From JAFIFT01 sp020051095 (GTDB lineage Bacteria > Pseudomonadota > Gammaproteobacteria > Legionellales > Legionellaceae), in assembly GCF_964199965.1 (NCBI RefSeq), contig NZ_CAXMZT010000009.1:62001-126000 (forward strand): a stretch of 64,000 nt of DNA, in the 5' to 3' direction. Position 1 is the first letter of the stretch, and every line of letters begins with the position of its first letter. The position numbers and the translations under genes were made by a program. The notes under the pieces are model-generated. The model was not told the origin of the DNA, searched no databases, and saw only the letters and a program-made list of their open reading frames with translations. Of the stretch, positions 55,331-62,207 are shown piece after piece.

Positions 55331-56297
55331 ACAACACTCACATGATCAAATAATCCTTTGGGCCAAAAATATTCTTGGCTCAAATATGCTTGATACAGAA
55401 ATTGTCGTACAAACACCTTGGTCAAGTGTTTTAAGAATTAGCACACCCGAAGGTCCATTTTATCTTAAGCAAACGCCACCCACTCTATTTATCGAAGTTG
55501 ATATCCTTCAAAAATACCGCAACTTATGCAAAATAACTGATATCCCAGAAGTCATTGCAGAGAACAAAAATTTACACTGCTTTTTAATGAAGGAGTGCGG
55601 AGATGCAACACTGCGCACTTTGTTTGATGGGCATCTCAAGATTGATCTGTTAGTTCAGGGCCTGCAAGTTTACAATGCTATGCAAAGGGCAACAGTGCCA
55701 CATGTTGCTGTGTTTATTCAAGCCGGTGTGCCAGACTGGCGCCTTAAACAATTTCCAACTTTGTATCAAGATCTCGTTGGCAATGAATCTTTTTTAACGG
55801 TTAATGGATTAGAGACGTCACAGATTAAGATATTACAAGATGCAATGATGAGTCTAGAGGCACTATGCCAAGAGCTTTCAAGTTATGGGATACCAGAATG
55901 TCTTAATCATTCTGATTTCCACGAGAATAATATGTTATTCAGTAGCACCACAAAAAAAATTAGTATTATCGATCTGGGTGAAACGGCTATCAATCATCCA
56001 TTCTTCTCCCTTGCTGCTTTCCTTAAAATTCCAGGCAATCGCTATAAAGTACCAATGGACTCCACAGACTATCACATACTTCATGATACCTGTTTTCAGG
56101 GATGGCTGTCCTCTAATGAGGATTTACAAAAAGCAGTAGAACTTACCGAAAAGTTGCTCCCCATCTATTTGCTTTTTGCACATATGCGGTTAGTTAATGC
56201 AACGTGCCCTATTGCACTTGGTACTATTCCGCGGATGAATAATCGTGTTAAAGAAGCTTTTCTGTGGTTTATAAAAAATCTCAGAACTATCCGTTAA
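55290..56297 (+). CDS. Phosphotransferase of the APH/choline-kinase superfamily
   Basis: 335 residues from ATG 55290; a TTG at 55320, nearer the upstream stop, is also possible. CLNHSDFHENNMLF is the catalytic loop, SIIDLGETAINHPFFSL the metal block, and FYLKQTPP holds the probable ATP lysine. It overlaps the peptidase gene. It is the last gene of the operon and converges on the repressor gene. The substrate is unknown. Confidence 0.75.
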   Translation: MRQIANWISILTNKQHSHDQIILWAKNILGSNMLDTEIVVQTPWSSVLRISTPEGPFYLKQTPPTLFIEVDILQKYRNLCKITDIPEVIAENKNLHCFLMKECGDATLRTLFDGHLKIDLLVQGLQVYNAMQRATVPHVAVFIQAGVPDWRLKQFPTLYQDLVGNESFLTVNGLETSQIKILQDAMMSLEALCQELSSYGIPECLNHSDFHENNMLFSSTTKKISIIDLGETAINHPFFSLAAFLKIPGNRYKVPMDSTDYHILHDTCFQGWLSSNEDLQKAVELTEKLLPIYLLFAHMRLVNATCPIALGTIPRMNNRVKEAFLWFIKNLRTIR

Positions 56298-56336
56298 CAT
56301 TTCAGTGGTAAATCAAATTAATTGAGGCTAAATGTA

Positions 56337-57017
56337 TTAATATCTCCCTGTATACCTCACAACACACACAATAACGCCGATAATTATAGCGTCAGTTACT
56401 TTATCAATTTTTATATTTCCCCAATTATCATTTTCGGCCCGCAATTCAAATGGATTAAATTCTTTTGATAAGGTCAGTTGTTTATATCTTCGTACAATAA
56501 CCTCATTTTCTTCGTTAAGCTGTGCTGCAACTAAACTTCCTGGATGCAGTTCAGAATTGGGATCAATAATCAAAATATCATTAACTCTTAATTCAGGGTG
56601 CATACTCTCATCTTTCATTTTTAGAGCAAATGCATTTTCTCCAAGACGAGTACTAAGCTCAGAAGAAATCGGTATAAAGCTTATTTCATCTGAATTATGT
56701 TCGTTCCTAACCCTTTGAATGAATCCTTTAGGATCGCAGGCTTGTTGATGATCGAGCATTGGAACCAATGACCCTAATCCTGGAATTTTTTTTGGACGTT
56801 TCTCATCGGTTAGGCACATCAAATAAGCAGGTGAAATATCTAGTGCTCTAGCAAGTTGTTTTATTTCTTCAGGCCCTGGAGTTCTATCACCTCGCTCCCA
56901 ATTGCTAATTCTTGATTGTTTAAGATCATCAGTTAACTCCTCAAGGGCCTTTCTAGTTAATCCTTTTGCTATCCGTTCTTCTTGAATTCTTTGACCAATT
57001 TTTTCTTTTATATTCAT
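56337..57017 (-). CDS. Element repressor: Cro/CI-type HTH plus S24 domain (prpA/lvrR-like)
   Basis: 226 residues from ATG 57017 (AGGGTTGG upstream; an ATG at 57041 lacks an RBS). The HTH is TRKALEELTDDLKQSRISNW. The S24/LexA-type domain has Ser138-Met in MKDESMHPEL. At the position of LexA Lys156 the sequence is VIVRRYKQL, with Arg in place of Lys, and no clear Ala-Gly cleavage site is visible. Divergence from lvrA and the palindrome between them fit control of conjugation genes. Confidence 0.8.
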   Translation of the reverse strand: MNIKEKIGQRIQEERIAKGLTRKALEELTDDLKQSRISNWERGDRTPGPEEIKQLARALDISPAYLMCLTDEKRPKKIPGLGSLVPMLDHQQACDPKGFIQRVRNEHNSDEISFIPISSELSTRLGENAFALKMKDESMHPELRVNDILIIDPNSELHPGSLVAAQLNEENEVIVRRYKQLTLSKEFNPFELRAENDNWGNIKIDKVTDAIIIGVIVCVVRYTGRY

Positions 57018-57102
57018 ATTAACCAACCCTATTAATCCCATATTGTGAAAATATATATTGACAACGCACCGAATGGTGGTAAATTAAAATAATTATTTAC
57101 AC

Positions 57103-57116
57103 GAATCGTACGATTC
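57103..57116. promoter_or_regulatory. Palindromic operator between repressor and lvrA
   Basis: GAATCGTACGATTC is a perfect 14-base palindrome in the divergent promoter region. A looser copy (GAATTTGTACACGGATT) lies at 57162-57178, just before lvrA. This is the layout expected for repressor binding. TTGACA at 57058 may be part of a promoter, though no well-spaced -10 follows. Confidence 0.6.
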
Positions 57117-57189
57117 AAGTAGTAGTTAATAGTAAATATACCATATAAAAAAAATAATAACGAATTTGTACACGGATTGAGAGTGAATA

Positions 57190-58074
57190 GTGGATTTTTT
57201 AATTAATGACAAAGAACTTGCTGCTTTATGTGGGATGCCACACCTTCAGCAACTGGCTTACCTAAGAGGGATAAGGCCATATATGGATGTCAAAACAGGA
57301 TTAGTCGGCATAAAGCGCGGAATCAGCTATCAATCGATAGCAGAGCAACTTTATATTGAGCCGCATCAAGGCATTAAAAGCGAGAGCTACTCACGCATGC
57401 AAATACGCCGTGCCTTATCTGCTTTGGGGCGAGCAGGGCTTATTACACCACAATCCGAAGGTTTAAAATTAATTTTAAGATGCGAATTAGCTACAATGGG
57501 TTATTCCGTCCAAAATAAACTAGACCTAAACCAGACACAGCAACTAGACCCAGCTAAAAATCAGCAACGCCTTATAAATACTGGCTTATCAAAGACAGAC
57601 CCACTAAAAGCCGGCATAGATAAATCTCCAAAAGCCGACACACCTCTAAAAGAAGATAATTATTATATTTTTTTATTAACACAATTCGAAAAATTTTGGG
57701 ATTTGTACCCGCTAAAAAAATCAAAGCAAAAAGCATGGGAAGCATTTCAAGCGCTTAATCTCACACCTGAGTTGCCAATACAAATTTATTCGGCTTTACA
57801 ACAACAAATCCAGTTTTATCAACAACAGCATAGCCAAGGCCAATGGGTTGCTGCTTGGAAATATCCTGCCAATTGGTTAGCACAACATTGTTGGGAAGAT
57901 GAAATTCAAAGTGATACGTGTCAGGAGACAAATAATGCAGTCCATGAAACAAATTATAAGAAACAACCCATTAGAGACAGCTTCTGGGAGTCATGTAAAT
58001 CAGGCATTGAAGAAGAAACCGATGACAACATCATCGACCTTAGCGCCTACCGAGGAAGGTCGCAAGCGCATTGA
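57190..58074 (+). CDS. lvrA: LvrA-like protein of conjugative elements
   Basis: 294 residues from a GTG with GAGAG upstream. Its N-terminal half (AALCGMPHLQQLAYLRGIRP, GISYQSIAEQLYIEP, MQIRRALSALGRAGLITPQS) looks like a winged-helix replication/regulatory domain and matches LvrA of Legionella type IVA elements. The C-terminal FWDLYPLKKSKQKAWEAFQAL resembles helicase-loader segments. First of the lvrABC set; its precise role is unknown. Confidence 0.75.
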   Translation: MDFLINDKELAALCGMPHLQQLAYLRGIRPYMDVKTGLVGIKRGISYQSIAEQLYIEPHQGIKSESYSRMQIRRALSALGRAGLITPQSEGLKLILRCELATMGYSVQNKLDLNQTQQLDPAKNQQRLINTGLSKTDPLKAGIDKSPKADTPLKEDNYYIFLLTQFEKFWDLYPLKKSKQKAWEAFQALNLTPELPIQIYSALQQQIQFYQQQHSQGQWVAAWKYPANWLAQHCWEDEIQSDTCQETNNAVHETNYKKQPIRDSFWESCKSGIEEETDDNIIDLSAYRGRSQAH

Positions 58075-58399
58075 TCGATTATTTTTGAGGTTTGCAGCTA
58101 TGTACGGACAGGTTTGGCGTAGTCAATTTAAAAGCGATGAGTTTTTAGTTTTTGTTAAAGGTGAATGGCAACAAGGACTACTTACCTATGCGGATAACAT
58201 TCTTGATATGGCAATTGATTTATGTCGAAAAAATAAGGAACTACCGCCAACCTTACCCCAATTTATTGATTTTTGTAAAAATTGTTCCAAGAGAAGTTCA
58301 TTTTTTGTACCTGATGCAGCTCCCAAAAACAATAACCCTGAAGTGGCTAAAACCCAATTACTGAAAATGAAACACATTTTAAATATGAAAGTTAACTAA
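57935..58399 (+). CDS. lvrB: LvrB-like protein
   Basis: 154 residues from ATG 57935, set by CAGGAG 9 bases upstream. The overlap of 140 bases with lvrA is long but typical of this pair. IDRLFLRFAAMYGQVWRSQF and ADNILDMAIDLCRKNKELPP resemble the small DNA-replication-like proteins found between lvrA and lvrC. Function unknown. Confidence 0.7.
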   Translation: MQSMKQIIRNNPLETASGSHVNQALKKKPMTTSSTLAPTEEGRKRIDRLFLRFAAMYGQVWRSQFKSDEFLVFVKGEWQQGLLTYADNILDMAIDLCRKNKELPPTLPQFIDFCKNCSKRSSFFVPDAAPKNNNPEVAKTQLLKMKHILNMKVN

Positions 58400-58412
58400 A
58401 AAGGAGAAGAAG

Positions 58413-58649
58413 ATGTTGAGTTTAACTAGAAGAGTCGGTGAAAGCATTGTTATTGGAGAAGATATATTTATCACAGTTCTATGTTGTAAAGGGAATCAGG
58501 TACGCATTGGGTTTAATGCACCCAATTCAGTAGCCATCCACCGTTATGAAATTTATCAAAAAATTCAATCTGAAAAGCACGATGGTTTGGCTGATCCAAC
58601 AAAGAAATTTTGCCCATCAATGCAGCAATCAATCCTCAATCACCATTAA
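58413..58649 (+). CDS. lvrC: CsrA-family RNA-binding regulator (LvrC)
   Basis: 78 residues. MLSLTRRVGESIVIGEDIFI, then VRIGFNAPNSVAIHRYEIYQ, is the CsrA fold with the RNA-binding strand 1 and the IHR.EIY segment. A longer tail than chromosomal CsrA follows. AAAGGAGAAGAAG precedes the ATG. Element-borne CsrA paralogues modulate translation of element and possibly virulence genes. It directly precedes the pilin gene. Confidence 0.85.
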   Translation: MLSLTRRVGESIVIGEDIFITVLCCKGNQVRIGFNAPNSVAIHRYEIYQKIQSEKHDGLADPTKKFCPSMQQSILNHH

Positions 58650-58663
58650 AAAGGAGGGATAAC

Positions 58664-58966
58664 ATGTCTTTATTAAATCAGTTCAGAAGTAACGTGTTAA
58701 GCAGTATTAATGCTCACATTGGAAAGATTTTCATGCTTATTTGCTTGCTAATAATGGCTCAAGGAACCTTTGCAGCGGATGCTTTATCCGCTGCAGAAGA
58801 AGTAGTTAAGGATACCTACAATGGTTCGATAAAAACCTATCTTTATGTCGGAGAAGCTGTAGCGGCTGTTGTTACCTTGATGTTTACTCGAAATATTAAA
58901 ACGCTTGGCGGCGTTGGGGCGATGGCTATTTTTCTAAATGTCGTTGCAATGCTAGCAGGGGTTTAA
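58664..58966 (+). CDS. traA: F-type conjugative pilin (TraA-like)
   Basis: 100 residues from ATG 58664 (AAAGGAGGGATAAC upstream). A long leader with FMLICLLIMAQGTFA and probable cleavage before ADALSAAEE gives a ~63-residue mature pilin with two hydrophobic segments (YLYVGEAVAAVVTLMF, GVGAMAIFLNVVAMLAGV). Size and position before traL fit the pilin. Identity is by context. Confidence 0.75.
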   Translation: MSLLNQFRSNVLSSINAHIGKIFMLICLLIMAQGTFAADALSAAEEVVKDTYNGSIKTYLYVGEAVAAVVTLMFTRNIKTLGGVGAMAIFLNVVAMLAGV

Positions 58967-58967
58967 G

Positions 58968-59261
58968 ATGGAAGATCCGAGAAAATACAAAACACCCCAA
59001 TATCTTAATGAGCCTTATCGATTGATTATTTTTACACTCGATGAGGTCATGGCAGCAGCACTAACTCTCTACGTATTTGGGGCTGTTTGTGGTTTTTTTG
59101 TTACCTCATTGATTCTAACCTGTGCGTTTCTATTTCTTATGAAACGCATGAAGGGTAATGAAGGTCCCTATTTTTATATCCACCTTTTTTATTGGTTCTT
59201 TTCCCTATCACCTAAGTTGCGGGCAACACCACCGTCATGGATTAGATCTTTTTTGGGGTAA
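58968..59261 (+). CDS. traL: TraL-like transfer protein
   Basis: 97 residues. TPQYLNEPYRLIIFTLDEVM is typical of TraL, followed by two membrane helices and FYWFFSLSPKLRATPPSWIR. TraL is the small VirB3-like inner-membrane part of the channel. It begins one base after the pilin stop. Confidence 0.85.
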   Translation: MEDPRKYKTPQYLNEPYRLIIFTLDEVMAAALTLYVFGAVCGFFVTSLILTCAFLFLMKRMKGNEGPYFYIHLFYWFFSLSPKLRATPPSWIRSFLG

Positions 59262-59264
59262 CAG

Positions 59265-59828
59265 ATGAAAATAGAACAAAAAAAATCCGAGTTAATGAAG
59301 GAAAAAAAGACCAGGGTTTTGCTCGTAGGTATTAGTAGTGTGCTGCTAGCTATGACATTTATGCAATCAATTACCATTGTGGCCTTATTGCATTATGCTC
59401 ATAGCAAACATGAAACCCATTTCATCCCACCTAAAATATCTCAAGAATTTACACTTTCTGGAACAGGTGTTTCGGAAGGCTATTTAAGAGACATGACCAA
59501 TTTCTTAACGCAACTTCGTTTTAATATCACTTCAAGTTCGGCCACTTACCAATTTAATGCACTCTTAGGCTATGTGGCTCCCTCACTGTATGGGGACATC
59601 AGGGCGCAATTGGTTAAGGAAGTCGAACAAATCAACCACGAACATTTATCCAGCGTGTTTTATCCATCGACTTTTGAAATTGATATCAAACATTTGAGCG
59701 TAAAAGTAATAGGACAGATGAAACGTTTTGTTGGAGCGGATTTGATGTCTGATGTACGGGAGACTTTTTTGATTAGGTATTCCTATGAGTATGGCCTGTT
59801 GAAACTAACGAATCTTGAGAAGGTGTAA
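59265..59828 (+). CDS. traE: TraE-like transfer protein
   Basis: 187 residues. An N-terminal helix (VLLVGISSVLLAMTFMQSIT) is followed by a VirB8-like periplasmic part with PPKISQEFTLSGTGVSEGYL and FLIRYSYEYGLLKLT. TraE belongs to the core inner-membrane assembly. Spacings of 3 and 2 bases tie it to its neighbours. Confidence 0.85.
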   Translation: MKIEQKKSELMKEKKTRVLLVGISSVLLAMTFMQSITIVALLHYAHSKHETHFIPPKISQEFTLSGTGVSEGYLRDMTNFLTQLRFNITSSSATYQFNALLGYVAPSLYGDIRAQLVKEVEQINHEHLSSVFYPSTFEIDIKHLSVKVIGQMKRFVGADLMSDVRETFLIRYSYEYGLLKLTNLEKV

Positions 59829-59830
59829 TC

Positions 59831-60544
59831 ATGAAACAAATGGCAATGATATTCAGCTTAGGCTTATTAATAGCAACAGCAGAAGGTGCCCAAATAAAAA
59901 CAGTCAGAAATTATGAAGATATTTTCATTAATGCCTCAATTAAAGAACCCAATAATCTGATGTTAGAGGATGATCGCATTCAGCAAATAAAAGCACCTGG
60001 CAACACTCTGGTTGATGCATGCAATGGGAAGGCGAATTGCAAATTAATTGATGATACGACGGGTATTCTTACTTTTTTGCCATCGCCTCTTTACCACACG
60101 CGAGCTTTTACTATCAATTTGCTGACTGAAAAAGGCTTTTTTTACAACGTGCGTGTAGAGCCAAAACCCATTGCTTCACAAACAATCGTTTTTAAATCCT
60201 ATAAAAACCCTGTAATTCGTGCCCGTGACCCACGTACTTCAAGCTACGAAAAGGTAATGGTTGGTTTTTTAAGAGCACTGGTTAATGGGTATTTGCCAGA
60301 AGGTTTTACCCAAACAATACCTAAAAAGCCTTCGGTCTATAAAGCGCAAAAAACACAGCTAAAACGCTTGTTGACAGTTAAAGGCAATCGTATGAGAGGT
60401 GAAATTTTTGAGTTAAAGAACGTAACCAATCAGCCTATTGATGCCAAAGAGTCTTGGTTTAATTGGCCTGGAACCAAAGGGGTGGCGCTTGCTAAAACCC
60501 ATTTAGCGCCGTTTGAAACTACTCGATTGTACAGGATTAGCTAA
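59831..60544 (+). CDS. traK: TraK-like secretin/VirB9-type protein
   Basis: 237 residues with a signal sequence (MAMIFSLGLLIATAEGA). The beta-rich body includes YHTRAFTINLLTEKGFFYNV and a C-terminal domain with IFELKNVTNQPIDAKESWFN. TraK forms the outer-membrane core ring with TraB and TraV. One base separates its stop from traB. Confidence 0.8.
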   Translation: MKQMAMIFSLGLLIATAEGAQIKTVRNYEDIFINASIKEPNNLMLEDDRIQQIKAPGNTLVDACNGKANCKLIDDTTGILTFLPSPLYHTRAFTINLLTEKGFFYNVRVEPKPIASQTIVFKSYKNPVIRARDPRTSSYEKVMVGFLRALVNGYLPEGFTQTIPKKPSVYKAQKTQLKRLLTVKGNRMRGEIFELKNVTNQPIDAKESWFNWPGTKGVALAKTHLAPFETTRLYRIS

Positions 60545-60545
60545 C

Positions 60546-61832
60546 ATGTCTATTCAACTTAAAAAACAACAACAGATCCTTTTAGGGGTTGTTATCGGCG
60601 CTATAGTGTTGGTGATTGCGTGCTTTGCCTTATTGGGAAACAAGAGTGTTAAATCCAAAGAGGTGGATAAACCCGCCTATAAAAAACACAGCTTAGCCAG
60701 CCCGATATCTATGACCATTAATGAATCCCATTGGATTGAGAAAACACAAAATGCCTGGCGAGCTGAGCTTGCAAAATCAGAACTCTTTGATAAAAACCTC
60801 AAGGCATTAGGTGATGAAAAAGACAAGCAAAGCAAGCTCATTACCTCGCAAAAAGATGAACTATCTGAAATGAAATCCACACTTTCTGAGTTAAAGCATC
60901 AAATAGTTAAACTACAAATGGAGCGTACTACCCCAGTAGGCGGGGCATTAAAAAACAATGAGCCACAAAATGGGTTGTTACCCCGAGCAGATGAAGCGGC
61001 CTCGAGCAACTCCATGGAGATGGATTCGGGATTTATTCAATACACAGCTAAGTTAAATAAAAAATCCAAGCCACGAATCAAAACACCCAATAATTACGTT
61101 TTCTCCAATACCTTTGCTAAAGCAGTTGTTTTACAAGGAGCTGATGCATCTGCAGGAGTTTTAAGCCAAGCAAATCCCGACATTATGATATTTCAAATAG
61201 TGGATGATGGAGTGATGCCGAATAAATACAGGGCACCACTTAAAGGCTGTATGGTAAGTGCTTCTGTAATTGGCGATATTTCCAGTGAGCGAGGAAAGTT
61301 TCGTACCGAACGATTAAGTTGCATTCATTCCAATGGCACCAATATCGACATCCAGGTTACGGGCATCATTTCGGATTCTAAAAACGGAATTCGTGGCCGT
61401 GCAGTATGGCGTGATGAGCCGATGGTGAAAAAAGCTTTTTGGGGGAACTTCTGGGAAAGCATGGGCAATATTGGCCAGCAATATTCCACTGATTACAGCA
61501 CCTCGCCACTTGGAAGTGTATCAACCATTCAAGCAGGAAAAATTCCTCTCGCGGCTGTTTCTAGTGGCGGATCGGGCGCTGCAAAAATGTATGCGCAATA
61601 CAACATCAAGCGTGCTGAAATGTACCACCCGATTATTCAATTGCCTCCAATGGTTACAGTAGATGTAACTTTTCTTAAGGGTTTTTGGCTTGATGGGGGA
61701 ACGGACACTAATGCCCCTGAACAACCAGAAGAAAGCCAAAATTCCAAAGTAGCTTTTGAAGCCCCTGCCGAGTCTGAGACTGCTGAAGAAAAAGCTGCCA
61801 ACCAATTTTTCTATAAAAACCACTCTTTCTAA
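60546..61832 (+). CDS. traB: TraB-like VirB10-type channel protein
   Basis: 428 residues from ATG 60546. One N-terminal membrane helix (ILLGVVIGAIVLVIACFALL), a coiled coil (about 85-140: DELSEMKSTLSELKHQIVKL), then a VirB10/TraB domain (GCMVSASVIGDISSERGKFR, RAVWRDEPMVKKAFWGNFWE, VDVTFLKGFWL). It links the inner and outer membrane parts of the channel. Confidence 0.85.
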   Translation: MSIQLKKQQQILLGVVIGAIVLVIACFALLGNKSVKSKEVDKPAYKKHSLASPISMTINESHWIEKTQNAWRAELAKSELFDKNLKALGDEKDKQSKLITSQKDELSEMKSTLSELKHQIVKLQMERTTPVGGALKNNEPQNGLLPRADEAASSNSMEMDSGFIQYTAKLNKKSKPRIKTPNNYVFSNTFAKAVVLQGADASAGVLSQANPDIMIFQIVDDGVMPNKYRAPLKGCMVSASVIGDISSERGKFRTERLSCIHSNGTNIDIQVTGIISDSKNGIRGRAVWRDEPMVKKAFWGNFWESMGNIGQQYSTDYSTSPLGSVSTIQAGKIPLAAVSSGGSGAAKMYAQYNIKRAEMYHPIIQLPPMVTVDVTFLKGFWLDGGTDTNAPEQPEESQNSKVAFEAPAESETAEEKAANQFFYKNHSF

Positions 61833-61845
61833 GGATATATAGATC

Positions 61846-62196
61846 ATGAAAATTCTAATTACTTTATTACTGTTGCCCTGTGTTGTTTTGACCGGTTGCG
61901 CCAAATTGAATGAGGACTTTGATTGCCCAGCTCCCAATGGAGGAACGTGCAAACGTATGGATCAGGTTTATGACATGGTGAATGGTAAGGGCAAATCCCT
62001 GGCTGTAACCCCCAGCCGAAATCCTTTGGTGATGGATGGGCGACCTGGTCAGCCTGTGCGTTATGGAGAAGGGGTGATGCCTCTTTGGATAGCACCTTAT
62101 GAAGACACTGATGGCAATTATCATCAAGCCAATCGAGTGTACAGCGTTGTTAAGGAAGGACAGTGGATGCAGCAGTCACAATTGGCTTTAAAATAA
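61846..62196 (+). CDS. traV: TraV-like lipoprotein
   Basis: 116 residues with a clear lipobox: LLLPCVVLTGC, lipidated at Cys18. The mature part has C-P-A-P-N-G-G-T-C with KRMDQVYDMVN and MPLWIAPYEDTDGNYHQ, typical of TraV. It anchors the core complex to the outer membrane. Confidence 0.85.
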   Translation: MKILITLLLLPCVVLTGCAKLNEDFDCPAPNGGTCKRMDQVYDMVNGKGKSLAVTPSRNPLVMDGRPGQPVRYGEGVMPLWIAPYEDTDGNYHQANRVYSVVKEGQWMQQSQLALK

Positions 62197-62207
62197 GGGG
62201 AGCCATT

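Noticed and set aside
61521..62127. Minus-strand open frames opposite traB and traV
   Set aside because: They are antisense to conserved transfer genes, have no start signals and no recognisable domains.
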